Positions 1 to 9,015 of a stretch of 64,000 nt of DNA are shown here, piece by piece. Every line of letters starts with the position of its first letter. Position 1 is the stretch's first letter. Source of the DNA: Treponema sp. OMZ 790 (GTDB lineage: Bacteria > Spirochaetota > Spirochaetia > Treponematales > Treponemataceae); NCBI RefSeq assembly GCF_024181285.1, contig NZ_CP051201.1, positions 2,294,001 to 2,358,000 of the forward strand, given 5' to 3'. Under the pieces are notes generated by a model. The model saw only the letters and a list, made by a program, of their open reading frames with translations. It did no database searches and had not been told where the DNA came from. Made by a program: the position numbers and the translations under genes.

Positions 1-641
1 ACAAAGTCAGGTCTTATATAATCTAAAACTTTATTATGATGGGTAATAATTAAGATTCCCATATCGGGGGTGCGTATTTTGGAAACGCCTTCAAAGACTA
101 TCTTTGTAGCATCGATATCCAACCCCGAATCCGTCTCATCAAGGATTGCGAGTTTCGGGTTTAAAATAGCAAGCTGTAAGATTTCGTTTTTCTTTTTTTC
201 TCCGCCCGAAAAGCCGACATTTAGGCTTCGGTTTGCGTATGCAGGGTTTATTTTAAGCTGCTTCATTGTGTCCGACAACAGCTTATGAAATTTTATCATA
301 GGGATTTTTTCACCCGTTACGGCTTCTTTTGAAGCCCTCAAAAACTCTTCAATTTTTAAGCCCGGCACCTCTTCAGGTATCTGAAAAGAAAGAAAAATGC
401 CTTTACGGGCCCGCTCATATACGGGAACATCGTTTATAAGTTCATCTTCAAAAAAGATTTTGCCTTCATCAATTGTGTATCTTGGATTTCCTACTATGGC
501 CGCCGCCAAGGTAGACTTCCCGGCTCCGTTGGGGCCCATGACTACATGAACCTCACCCTTGTTTATACTCAAATTAAGGTTTTTAAGAATCTGCTTCTCA
601 TCAACCGACATTTGAAGTCCTTGTATATCTAATAGTTTCAT
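1..641 (-). CDS. sufC: SufC, Fe-S cluster assembly ATPase (3' end off window)
   Basis: ABC-type ATPase of the SUF iron-sulfur cluster assembly machinery; SufC works in the cytoplasm with SufB/SufD. Translating the minus strand from the ATG at 641 gives MKLLDIQGLQMSVDEKQ, a Walker A motif GPNGAGKST at about residues 36-44, a Q-loop region with SFQIPEEVPG, the ABC signature FSGGEKKKNE and a Walker B/D-loop stretch LAILDETDSGLD. The start is supported by GGAG about 6 bases upstream. The C-terminus, and probably sufB/sufD, lie beyond position 1. The extended SGGEKKKNE signature separates SufC from generic ABC ATPases. Identification is strong; only completeness is unknown. Confidence 0.95.
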   Translation of the reverse strand, partial: MKLLDIQGLQMSVDEKQILKNLNLSINKGEVHVVMGPNGAGKSTLAAAIVGNPRYTIDEGKIFFEDELINDVPVYERARKGIFLSFQIPEEVPGLKIEEFLRASKEAVTGEKIPMIKFHKLLSDTMKQLKINPAYANRSLNVGFSGGEKKKNEILQLAILNPKLAILDETDSGLDIDATKIVFEGVSKIRTPDMGILIITHHNKVLDYIRPDF

Positions 642-665
642 CAAAACTCCTATAATCGTCCATAT

Positions 666-694
666 AATATACCAATTTGAGGGGTAATATTCAA
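666..694 (-). promoter_or_regulatory. sigma-70-like promoter for sufC
   Basis: On the minus strand TTGAAT and TATATT are separated by exactly 17 bases, with the predicted start about 20 bases before the sufC ATG. This is a pattern match only. Confidence 0.45.
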
Positions 695-813
695 TAAGAA
701 AATATATAAAATATTGCAACCGAATAATCTTGTGGACAAATCATTTTAAACCTGTTAGAATATATTAAGGTATAATTTATATACCTAATCATAAAAATGT
801 GAGGAGTTTTTTT

Positions 814-1998
814 ATGGCAAAGGAAAAAAAGATTGGGCTTTTGCCCAAACTAGGTATCGGTATTGCGGCCGGTATTTTGCTGGGCCTTTTTGTCCCGGCA
901 TCTGTTATGGCCGTCATCAACACAATTAAGGCAATCTTAGGGTCGGTTATCTTCTTTATCGTACCTCTGGTTATCTTCGGCTTCATTGCTCCTGCAATCT
1001 GCGGCTTAAAGCACAATGCGGGAAAAATGCTTGGAACCTTTTTAGGTTTATCTTATATGTCTGCTGTAGGGGCATCAATCTTATCTGCTATTGTGGGATA
1101 TATTTTGATTCCCTTTTTGCATGTACCCGGTTCTATGAGTTCATTGGCAGACATTCCGAAAACGGCTTTCGTTTTATCTATTCCCCCTCTGATGCCTGTT
1201 ATGACAGCCTTGGTAATGGCCATCCTTGTAGGTATTTCCGTATTATGGACAAAGGCCGAAACCGTCGAAAAGGTTTTAGTAGAATTCCAAAAAATGATTT
1301 TGGAAATTGTAAACCGCATAGTTGTACCTATTCTGCCTTTCTTCATAGCAACTACCTTCGCAGAACTCGCATACAGCGGAAGTTTAACAAAGCAGCTGCC
1401 CGTATTTTTAAAGGTTATCATCATCGTTTTAATAGGGCACTTTATATGGCTTACTGTCCTTTACCTTATAGGAGGCGCCGTTTCAAAGAAAAACCCCTTC
1501 GACGTTATCAGACACTACGGCCCCGCTTATACCACCGCTGTAGGAACTATGTCCAGTGCAGCAACTCTTCCTGTAGCCTTGCGCTGTGCCCATAAATCCG
1601 ATGCTCTTCCTTCCGAAGTTGTGGATTTTGCGATTCCGCTAGGTGCTACAACACATCTTTGCGGTTCGGTTTTAACCGAAACTTTCTTCTGTATGACTAT
1701 AGCTCAAATGCTTTACGGCTCTCTTCCTTCTTTCGGAACAATGGTTTTATTCTCATTCTTGTTTGGTGTATTTGCAGTAGGAGCTCCCGGCGTACCCGGA
1801 GGAACGGTTATGGCCTCATTGGGTCTTGTTTTAAGCGTTTTAGGTTTTGACAGCACAGGAACGGGCTTACTCATAGCTATCTTTGCTCTCCAAGACAGTT
1901 TCGGTACTGCTTGTAACGTAACAGGCGACGGAGCCTTGGCATTGATTCTTAGAGGTATTTTCTACAAACCTGACGGAACCTTAAAAAAACAAGCCTAA
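814..1998 (+). CDS. Dicarboxylate/amino acid:cation symporter (DAACS family)
   Basis: Inner-membrane Na+/H+-coupled symporter of the glutamate/C4-dicarboxylate (GltP/SstT) superfamily, 394 aa, with hydrophobic segments throughout. The hallmark serine-rich hairpin appears as MSSAATLPVALRCA near residues 245-258, and the substrate/Na+ site region as DSFGTACNVTGDG near residue 360. An upstream in-frame GTG at 799 exists, but the Shine-Dalgarno GAGGAG lies inside that extension, 7 bases before the ATG at 814, so 814 is preferred. Substrate cannot be assigned; glutamate, serine or a dicarboxylate are all possible. The gene appears monocistronic and is followed by a three-hairpin repeat. Confidence 0.9.
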   Translation: MAKEKKIGLLPKLGIGIAAGILLGLFVPASVMAVINTIKAILGSVIFFIVPLVIFGFIAPAICGLKHNAGKMLGTFLGLSYMSAVGASILSAIVGYILIPFLHVPGSMSSLADIPKTAFVLSIPPLMPVMTALVMAILVGISVLWTKAETVEKVLVEFQKMILEIVNRIVVPILPFFIATTFAELAYSGSLTKQLPVFLKVIIIVLIGHFIWLTVLYLIGGAVSKKNPFDVIRHYGPAYTTAVGTMSSAATLPVALRCAHKSDALPSEVVDFAIPLGATTHLCGSVLTETFFCMTIAQMLYGSLPSFGTMVLFSFLFGVFAVGAPGVPGGTVMASLGLVLSVLGFDSTGTGLLIAIFALQDSFGTACNVTGDGALALILRGIFYKPDGTLKKQA

Positions 1999-2003
1999 AT
2001 TAA

Positions 2004-2123
2004 ACTTGTTCAGAAACTTCAGCTTTCTGAACAAGTACCTTGAAATGCGATGTTCTAAATCGTGCTATTTGTGCGATTTAGAACTCGTCGGCCTGTTCGG
2101 ATAACACAGGTATCGAACAGGCC
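2004..2123 (-). repeat. Three-hairpin composite element, copy 1 (reverse orientation)
   Basis: Three consecutive perfect stems: 13 bp (2004-2016/2024-2036, loop CTTCAGC), 11 bp (2052-2062/2074-2084) and 10 bp (2090-2099/2114-2123). Read on the minus strand the order is hairpin, GACGAG, hairpin, CATCGCA, spacer, hairpin with loop GCTGAAG. The copy at 60935-61077 has the same linkers and the same last loop but completely different arm sequences. There is no U-tract, so a simple terminator is not the obvious explanation. Confidence 0.85.
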
Positions 2124-2239
2124 TATTATCGGCTGATTTTTAGCCACAAACCCTCTTCGGTTTAAAATCGGAGAGGGTTTTAATTTACGGAAAAACAAAT
2201 TACTGTCATACCGCCATATTCGCCGATAATATGTTTACT

Positions 2240-2455
2240 TTATAAGGCTTCTATTTCTTCTTTGCTTAGGCCCGATATTGTGCAAATATCACTAATCGGG
2301 TAATTCATACCTTTCATCAGTTTTGCTGTTTCGATAGCTTTTTGGTAAGAACCTCTTTCTTCGCCTTCGGCAAAGGCTATTTCTCGCTCTTCTGCACGCT
2401 GTACGGCTATATCTGTTTCATAATCATATTCGACTAGTAACATATTGATTACCAA
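2240..2455 (-). pseudogene. Rpn-family transposase, C-terminal remnant
   Basis: 71 codons matching only the C-terminal tail of the type A Rpn proteins: the VINML.EYDYETDIAVQR segment, a glutamate/glycine-rich linker and the tail TAKLMKGMNYPISDICTISG. The nuclease core is absent. It lies 6 bp downstream of the intact Rpn gene (stop at 2462), in the same orientation. The intact neighbour carries a different tail (ETARLLKQFGDSIQKITQ), so this remnant looks like a displaced or replaced 3' end. Independent translation is unlikely. Confidence 0.75.
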
Positions 2456-2461
2456 ACATCT

Positions 2462-3340
2462 TTACAGCGCTTCTACTTCCAATTCAGAGAGTCCTGTAAC
2501 TTGTGTAATTTTCTGAATTGAATCTCCAAACTGTTTTAATAACCTTGCCGTTTCGATAGCTTTTTGGTAAGAACCTTGTGTAATACCTTGTTCAATTCCT
2601 TGTTTGATTCCAATCATCAGACTTTCTTGTCTTTGTACTGCAATGTCCGTATCATAATCATATTCTGCTACTAACATGTTGATTACCTCCCTTGATTTTC
2701 TCATTAAATATTCTTTTAAGATTCCTTTTTCTATACACATCTTTACTGCATTGGTAAAGCCGTTTTCATGATCAAGCTGCATTTGCTTTCTTACCTCTTC
2801 TACAAATAGGCTGTATTCTTCAAGAGGTCTACAACGGCTTAATACTTCTGCTCCCTTATTTGTGTTTATGTTAAATACTTTTACTTCAAGTTCCAGCGGC
2901 ATCTGTTCAGGTCTCGTAATGAAGGCATCGGAGAGTTTTAGCGTTGCAGTTTCAGGATAATCGTCCGTACCGTTGTAAAAAACATAAAACTCAGGTGTCG
3001 GTATTTTTGACAACTTTTTTAAATACCTGTCGGTCGGTGCTTGAAGTTTTTCATACAGTCTTGCTATATATTGTAAAAAGCGTAAGGGCATATTTTCGTT
3101 TATTGTGGATTGATGCTCAGCCAATACGATGATTTTACCGTCTACAAGGCAGGATACATCATTGATTATGTTCATGTACATAACATTATCAAGCCTTATG
3201 TTTTCTACAGGACAAGATAATTGTAGATTTGTACCGTGCAAGGCATTATATAGCGACAAAAAGTTTTCTTTTGCTTTTTCGTCTTCTGCGAAAAGATCAA
3301 CGAATACCGAATCCTTATATTTTCTGTTTGCCGTACTCAT
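2462..3340 (-). CDS. Rpn family recombination-promoting nuclease/putative transposase (type A)
   Basis: 292 aa starting MSTANRKYKDSVFVDLFAED. Rpn proteins are PD-(D/E)XK-fold nucleases related to transposases and linked to RecA-independent recombination. The core follows the N-terminus and includes DGKIIVLAEHQSTIN (the acidic/Gln active-site segment), PTPEFYVFYNGT and LKLSDAF. After it come a repetitive linker (GIKQGIEQGITQGSYQKA) and a helix-turn-helix-like tail ending SELEVEAL. The start at 3340 has GAGGG about 9 bases upstream. A longer frame from 3388 would translate a hairpin (ACCGCC...GGCGG) that also occurs in the composite repeats, so it is less likely. Very similar to the genes at 34309 and 46544. 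Confidence 0.85.
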   Translation of the reverse strand: MSTANRKYKDSVFVDLFAEDEKAKENFLSLYNALHGTNLQLSCPVENIRLDNVMYMNIINDVSCLVDGKIIVLAEHQSTINENMPLRFLQYIARLYEKLQAPTDRYLKKLSKIPTPEFYVFYNGTDDYPETATLKLSDAFITRPEQMPLELEVKVFNINTNKGAEVLSRCRPLEEYSLFVEEVRKQMQLDHENGFTNAVKMCIEKGILKEYLMRKSREVINMLVAEYDYDTDIAVQRQESLMIGIKQGIEQGITQGSYQKAIETARLLKQFGDSIQKITQVTGLSELEVEAL

Positions 3341-3453
3341 AACTCTGCCCTCTAGTTTATATTCCGCCATGGACGGCGGTGGTTTCATACATTATAGCAT
3401 AGATTAACAGGTTTTGTAAGGGTATAAATTTTTAGGCCTTAGGACAGACTCTC

Positions 3454-3482
3454 TTGACGTTGCGACACGGATAATCTATACT
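3454..3482 (+). promoter_or_regulatory. Promoter giving a nearly leaderless transcript
   Basis: TTGACG and TATACT are separated by exactly 17 bases. The expected start (about 7 bases after the -10) falls at about 3489, two bases before the ATG at 3491, and no Shine-Dalgarno is present. Confidence 0.6.
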
Positions 3483-3490
3483 TAACACCT

Positions 3491-4264
3491 ATGGAAAAAT
3501 TGATATTTACTTTTAATATTGCACAACTTGTCTTATTTTTAGTCGGTTTAATTTGTTTTGTTGTATTGTTCTTTGTACCGGCAGGTTACGGCAAGATGAT
3601 AAATAAAAAATGGGGATTTTCTTTTAACAATAAACTCGGCTGGTTTTTAATGGAAGTTCCTACACTCATTACTATGATCGTTTTAATGTGCGTGTGGGCC
3701 AAACCTGAAAATTTTGTGAGAATTATAATAGGGCTTTTTTTTGTACTGCACTATGCCCAGCGCGTTCTAATTTTTCCGTTTTTATTAAAAGGAAAGAGTA
3801 AAATGCCTCTTTTGATAGTTTCGATGGGCGTCTTGTTCAATACAATAAATACATTTTTAATAGGAGCATGGCTTTTTTACCTTTCACCTAAGACTATGTA
3901 TCATGTTTCGTGGTTATGCGATCCGCGTTTTATAATCGGAGCCATTATCTTTTTATTCGGAATGGCTGTCAACATCGATTCGGACAGATACATCCGCTCT
4001 TTGCGAAAACCGGGAGATAATTCCCACTATTTTCCGCACAAAAGGATGTACCGCTATGTTTCGAGTGCCAATTATTTCGGAGAAATATTGGAATGGTTCG
4101 GCTTTGCTCTTCTTTCATGGAGCTTCGTAGGCCTCCTCTTTGCCTTTTGGACTTGCGCAAACCTTGTTCCGCGGGCTTATGCCATAAACAAAAAATACAG
4201 AGAAGATTTTCCGGAAGAATTCACAGCGCTAAAACCTAAATGCGTATTCCCATTTATTTTTTAA
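3491..4264 (+). CDS. Steroid 5-alpha-reductase-like membrane protein
   Basis: 257 aa, polytopic, with six or so hydrophobic segments. The C-terminal half carries the 3-oxo-5-alpha-steroid 4-dehydrogenase signature: a conserved NIDSDRYIRSLRKPG stretch near residues 164-178, then YRYVSSANYFGEILEWFGFA and a basic C-terminus (KKYREDFPEEF). Family members are NADPH-dependent reductases of enone-type lipids, polyprenols or steroids in membranes; the bacterial substrate is unknown. Translation appears to begin at or almost at the 5' end of the mRNA. The gene stands alone, divergent from the Rpn gene. Confidence 0.8.
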   Translation: MEKLIFTFNIAQLVLFLVGLICFVVLFFVPAGYGKMINKKWGFSFNNKLGWFLMEVPTLITMIVLMCVWAKPENFVRIIIGLFFVLHYAQRVLIFPFLLKGKSKMPLLIVSMGVLFNTINTFLIGAWLFYLSPKTMYHVSWLCDPRFIIGAIIFLFGMAVNIDSDRYIRSLRKPGDNSHYFPHKRMYRYVSSANYFGEILEWFGFALLSWSFVGLLFAFWTCANLVPRAYAINKKYREDFPEEFTALKPKCVFPFIF

Positions 4265-4283
4265 AATGTTCTAAATAGCTATC

Positions 4284-4312
4284 TTGAAAAAACATTAAAA
4301 ATCATTTATGCT
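4284..4312 (+). promoter_or_regulatory. Putative promoter of the PQQ-propeller gene
   Basis: TTGAAA, 17 bases, TATGCT; the predicted start lies about 26 bases before the ATG at 4345, which lacks a clear Shine-Dalgarno. Confidence 0.4.
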
Positions 4313-4344
4313 GTTTAGTAAGTTTATCTTTACCGGATAAAATT

Positions 4345-5985
4345 ATGAAAAAATCGTTTCTTAGTATATTTTTTTGTCTTTTTGTTTTTTCTTTTAAGCT
4401 GCCGGCACAAACCCTTGATGCTCATTGGACTTTGGTTTTTGCAGGGAAGAATATAACTGTTCCTGTTTTTTGGAACGGAAATATCTATACAGCCGGAGAC
4501 GATAAAGCCTTAAACTGCATTACCTCGCAAGGAACTTTCTTATGGCGTAGAAATACGGGAGAATTCCCGGGCAATTTTTTATCTGTTTCCCAATCCGGAA
4601 TTGTATACATGGTTACCGCAAAGGGAAACATCGAAGTCTTCTCTTCACAAGGTATGCCGCTTTGGAGTTATCCTTTAAAAAAAAGACCTATTTTTCCGGT
4701 GCATACGGCAAGAGACGGTCGTATTTTTATAATTCAAGAGGATAATATAATTTGCCTTACCTCCGGCGGAAAACTAAAATGGTCTTTGCCCCTTGTTTCT
4801 TCTCCCATCTTTCAACCTTCAGAAACAGGTTCAAGAGATATCGTCTTGATTTTAAAGTCAGGCGATTTCTTGCGTATTTCTATCTTCGGCTCGATTGTAG
4901 AACAGCACAGACTTAAAAAGACCGTTTCGGCCATAGGAGAAGCCCCTGACGGATACATACTTGCCTGTACTGACGGCTCAATTTCATACTATAAAACGGG
5001 AGGAGGCTCCGAAGCCCTTTGGCAAATTATCGAGCCTGAAATATGCAAAAATATTTTTTATAAAAACGGAAAAGTTCTTTACATATTTGAAAGCGGCCGG
5101 CTCCTCTTTCGAGACCTAAAAAGCAACGAAACCGTGTGGGAAGAAAAAACTGCCGGAAATTTTTCCGGAGGAGTAAAATGCTACGCAATCGGCAACGAAT
5201 TCAATATTACCGCTAAGGGATTCGGCTGCCTTATTACCGATAAGGGGCGAATCAAATGGGAAAAAAAGATACCCGAAATCAATTTTTTCCCCATTATAAC
5301 CGAAAACGGACTTTTAGTCGGAATAACAAACGAAATTTTAAATGCCTACAGGGTCGAAACAAAGCTTTTAAGAAAGGGAACAAAACGGAGTGCCCCCGAG
5401 AATTTCTATTCCATCGTACAAAAAGACGATAAAGGAAAGGAAGACCTTCCTTTTTTTGTGGAATACGCTACTGCGGCAGAACTTTTGGATGTTATACAAA
5501 AAGAAATTGAAGACGGCAAGGTAGGAGAAAAAGAACCCCGCTATGCTTTCCAGCTAAAAACCATAATGGAAAACAAAAGAAAGGCCTCATATTTCTCGCA
5601 AGATTTTAACTCGCTTGACAGATCAAGAGCCGCAGAGCTTTTAGGCCGATTAGGTTCCTATGAGTATCGGGATATTTTGGTGGATGGAATTTACAGAGTA
5701 GACGATCCCGATGTTCTTGCCGGAATTTTAAGAGGTTTGGAATATCTTGCCTATGACCCCGATGACCGCACAATGGAAGGCGTAAAATTTATTATGAAAA
5801 GAGCTAAATATGATGATATAAATCTGATGATTGCCGTTTGCGATTGTTTGACGGCATTGATGAGATATGGTTCTAACGAAACTGCAAGTGCTGCAATTTC
5901 AAGTATTTTTTATATTATTAAAGGCCCTTATTCCAATATTATTCAAAATTATGCAAGACAAAAAATAAAAAATATAGTAAAATAG
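4345..5985 (+). CDS. Exported PQQ-like beta-propeller / HEAT-repeat protein
   Basis: 546 aa with an N-terminal signal peptide (MKKSFLSIFFCLFVFSFKLPAQ). Residues about 25-340 form repeating blades with the pattern GxLxWxxxx (GTFLWRR, GMPLWSYPL, GKLKWSLPL, GRIKWEKKI), typical of the PQQ-binding-like propeller found in BamB-type and surface proteins. The C-terminal part (about 420-546) is helical with HEAT-like units (ARAAELLGRLGSYEYRD, DVLAGILRGLEYLA). Probably periplasmic or outer-membrane associated; no enzymatic motif is visible. It precedes the P83/100 gene by 20 bp in the same direction, so co-transcription is likely. Confidence 0.75.
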   Translation: MKKSFLSIFFCLFVFSFKLPAQTLDAHWTLVFAGKNITVPVFWNGNIYTAGDDKALNCITSQGTFLWRRNTGEFPGNFLSVSQSGIVYMVTAKGNIEVFSSQGMPLWSYPLKKRPIFPVHTARDGRIFIIQEDNIICLTSGGKLKWSLPLVSSPIFQPSETGSRDIVLILKSGDFLRISIFGSIVEQHRLKKTVSAIGEAPDGYILACTDGSISYYKTGGGSEALWQIIEPEICKNIFYKNGKVLYIFESGRLLFRDLKSNETVWEEKTAGNFSGGVKCYAIGNEFNITAKGFGCLITDKGRIKWEKKIPEINFFPIITENGLLVGITNEILNAYRVETKLLRKGTKRSAPENFYSIVQKDDKGKEDLPFFVEYATAAELLDVIQKEIEDGKVGEKEPRYAFQLKTIMENKRKASYFSQDFNSLDRSRAAELLGRLGSYEYRDILVDGIYRVDDPDVLAGILRGLEYLAYDPDDRTMEGVKFIMKRAKYDDINLMIAVCDCLTALMRYGSNETASAAISSIFYIIKGPYSNIIQNYARQKIKNIVK

Positions 5986-6005
5986 GAAGAACGGAGGATT
6001 TACTT

Positions 6006-7674
6006 ATGAGAAGGCTATTAGTTTTTTCGTTTTTTTCAATCATGGTAGTTTTTTCAGGATTTGCAATTGAGGTTGACAAGCCTGAAATTGATTCTGTAAA
6101 AAATAAAACTATAGAATTTATTAACTACACCGGACCCCATGATGTTGTCGATAGTGCCGACACAATAAGGGGTATAGGTTCAAATCTCGCAGGAGCCGTA
6201 AAAAGCGGACGTGCAGGAGATATGAATAGATATGCAATTATCCATTGCGTTGACCCTGCAGTAAAGGAAGGGCTTGACGCCGATATCTTCATTATCGGGA
6301 AAAATGCCGGTGTTGATCATATTAACAACGTCAGGCTGATAATTGCAGGATATTTGAAAGCCGCTTACGGATATTCCGATAAGGATGCCGCAACCCTTGC
6401 ACACTTTGTTACAATATATAATGCCGTCTACCGCGGAAATATGGATTTCTTTAATCAAAAATATAAGCCGATTGTTACAAAGAATTTAACGGCAGACAAG
6501 GCCGGTATCGCCTTGCGCTACGATGAATGGCCGGGCAGAACGCAAATCGTCATTCCTCTGACTGATCAAAAATATGCGGGAACAATAAGTACTGTAGATA
6601 CGACTTCAATCTCGGATAAAAAAGGTTGTCGAAAAAATGCGTGAAGATAAGAACAGAGACATCGAAAAACGCAAAGATATGGTAGACCTAAAAGAAAGAG
6701 AAAGCGAAGAAGCCGCTAAACGAGCCGATGTTGCAAAAAAAGAAGCCGTAAAGCAGCAAAAAGAAGCCGACAAACAAAAAAAGGAAGCCGATACAAAACA
6801 AAAAGCAGCGGAAAAACAAAAAAAACAGACCGAACAAAAACAAAAAGAAGCTAAAAAAGCTGAAGAAAAAGCCGCTAAAACAGGAAAACCTGAAGACAAA
6901 AAGGCTGCTGAAGAAAAACAAAAAGAGGTAGTAAAAGCTCAAAAAGAGACCGAAAAGAAAACCGAAGAGGCTAAAAAAGCCAAAGAAGCTGCCGAAGAAA
7001 AGCAAAAGGAAGCCGACAAGGCCAAAGAAGAAGTAAAACAAGAAGAAAAAATGGCCGAAAAAAAGACCGAAGAGGCTCAAACCGATAGAAAAGACATTGC
7101 TTCGGATACACAAAAAATCATAGAAGAAAAAAAGGCTGAAAAAAAGGCTGAAGGTGATGCTGCCATCGCTTCGTCAATTCCCGGTTACGGATTAAAAGTT
7201 GTAGATGAAACCAAATTGCTTTCGGAACTTGTTCTATTAGATCTTAAAACGGAAGAAGAACTTAGAACTTCGGGTATAGATACAATCAGAGGCAGAAACC
7301 TTTATATCGTCGGCAAAAACCTGATGGCTATAGCAGGAACTCAATCGGGCAATGCAGTTATAGCCCTTGTACTCATAGATGCAAAATCTTTAGAGATTGT
7401 TAAGCAGAGTAACGAAAATATTGCAGCCGCAAGTGTCTTGGTTAAAAATGAAAATAACTATTATGCCGTAATTGACAATAAAGGAAAATACTTCATTGGC
7501 CGATATAACGATAAACTTGAACTTCAAGCCAAATCTGCTGTAGAAGTTCTGCCCTATACCCCTATAACCGTAGGAGATAAGGGCTTATTGGTTCAGGACA
7601 GTAAAAACGCCATTAGATTGTTAAGGCTGACCGATCTGACCAATATAGTTATCTCTGAAGAAGAGTCAAAATAA
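6006..7674 (+). pseudogene. P83/100 family antigen, frameshifted in an A6 tract
   Basis: Two overlapping frames (6006-6644 and 6637-7674) together encode one P83/100-type protein of about 555 aa. The first carries a signal peptide (MRRLLVFSFFSIMVVFSGFA) and the N-terminal domain. The second carries a long lysine/glutamate/alanine coiled coil (about 6650-7170) and a beta-rich C-terminal domain (DLKTEEELRTSGIDTIRGRN...). The break is at GATAAAAAAGG near 6616-6626; with five instead of six A the reading runs on as DKKVVEKMRED in the second frame. P83/100 homologues are spirochaetal antigens of unclear function. A strong Shine-Dalgarno (GGAGG) precedes 6006. Sequencing error, a real null allele or slippage-based correction are all possible. 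Confidence 0.8.
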
Positions 7675-7686
7675 GGAGTTTATTTT

Positions 7687-8991
7687 ATGGTAAATGAAAG
7701 AAAAAAGTATGAAATTCTAGGTATGCCCCTCATACTTTTTGGTATTGTTGCAGCTGTTGTAATTGCGGCAACATGGTGGAATAAACTTCCGGGCGGAATG
7801 ATAGGAGCCCTTCTCTTGATGATGGTACTTGGTGAAGTACTAAACATTATCGGTGATAATACTCCTATAGTAAAAACATTTTTCGGCGGCGGACCGATTG
7901 TAATTATATTTGCATCAAGTGCCCTCGCTTATTACCATGTTTTGCCCGAAGGTATTTTAAAAAACACTTCGACATTTATGAAGGGCGGCGGTTTTCTGGA
8001 TTTTTACATTGCAGCCCTAATTACAGGTTCTATCTTGGGAATGGATAGAAAACTCCTGATAAAAGCAGCAATACGATATTTTCCGTGTATTGTAGGTTCT
8101 GTTGCGGCAGCATTAATCCTTGTTTCTTTAGGAGCCCCTATTTTCGGAATGAAAGCACCCGAAGCTATTGCCCATATCGGTATTCCGATTATGGGAGGAG
8201 GAATGGGAGCCGGAGCAGTACCTATTTCGCAAGTTTTTGCTTCTGCATTAAAAATTCCTGCAGAGCAAATTCTTTCCAAACTTGTGCCGGCGGTAGCCCT
8301 CGGCAATGCGCTTGCCATAGTCGCAGGCGGAATGCTTAACAAGCTCGGAAAAATTAAACCGGCTTGGACAGGAAACGGACAACTTCTTGCAAGCGGAACA
8401 TTTGAGGTGCCGAATGATGAAGCAATGCAAAAGAATTTTTCCTTGCAAGACTTCGGAATCGCCATAGTAATTGCAACTGCCTTCTTTACCTGGGGAACTA
8501 TAGTTTCTAATCTCTTCAAACTTATCGGTGTAAATATTCACACCTATGCTTGGATGATTATCAGCGTTGCTGTCGTAAAAGCTGTGAACATCTTACCTAA
8601 GACATTTGAAAATGCTTGTGCCTTATGGTATAAATTTGTTGCAAAGAATTTTACTGCAGCTCTCTTGGTCGGTATAGGTATAGGCTATACGAACCTCGGC
8701 GACATCATCGGAGCTTTCAGCCTGTCATACATTGTACTGGTACTATTGGTTGTAATAGGAGCAATAATCGGTGCCGGAGTAATAGGCAAATTTGTAGGCT
8801 TTTATCCTATTGAAGCTGCAATCACTGCAGGCCTTTGTATGGCAAACATGGGAGGAACAGGAGATGTTGCTGTTCTTACAGCTTCAAAGCGAATGGAGCT
8901 GATGCCCTTTGCTCAAATTTCATCCCGCTTGGGAGGGGCCTTTATAATCTTATTGGCCTCATTCTTAGTTCCGCTCTTTTTCGGCGGCTAA
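7687..8991 (+). CDS. 2-hydroxycarboxylate transporter (malate/citrate:cation symporter)
   Basis: 434-aa polytopic inner-membrane protein of the 2HCT family (CitS/CimH/MleP/MaeN), which exchanges or symports malate, citrate or lactate-type acids. Both family re-entrant loop signatures are visible: GIPIMGGGMGAGAVPISQVF at about residues 160-180 and CMANMGGTGDVAVLTASKRM near residue 380, followed by LMPFAQISSRLGG. Shine-Dalgarno AAGGAG precedes the ATG. It follows the P83/100 gene by 12 bp and is closed by the terminator at 9016. Substrate is not decidable from sequence. Confidence 0.9.
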   Translation: MVNERKKYEILGMPLILFGIVAAVVIAATWWNKLPGGMIGALLLMMVLGEVLNIIGDNTPIVKTFFGGGPIVIIFASSALAYYHVLPEGILKNTSTFMKGGGFLDFYIAALITGSILGMDRKLLIKAAIRYFPCIVGSVAAALILVSLGAPIFGMKAPEAIAHIGIPIMGGGMGAGAVPISQVFASALKIPAEQILSKLVPAVALGNALAIVAGGMLNKLGKIKPAWTGNGQLLASGTFEVPNDEAMQKNFSLQDFGIAIVIATAFFTWGTIVSNLFKLIGVNIHTYAWMIISVAVVKAVNILPKTFENACALWYKFVAKNFTAALLVGIGIGYTNLGDIIGAFSLSYIVLVLLVVIGAIIGAGVIGKFVGFYPIEAAITAGLCMANMGGTGDVAVLTASKRMELMPFAQISSRLGGAFIILLASFLVPLFFGG

Positions 8992-9015
8992 GATAAGACT
9001 TTTATAGAATAAATA

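Noticed and set aside
6616..6644. Programmed -1 frameshift (A AAA AAG type) in the P83/100 gene
   Set aside because: The A6G run is in the wrong phase: joining the frames requires +1 (or loss of one base), not -1, so a dnaX-like slip does not fit.
6688..7113. Phenylalanine-rich minus-strand frame
   Set aside because: It is the reverse complement of the lysine/glutamate coiled coil and has no initiation signals.
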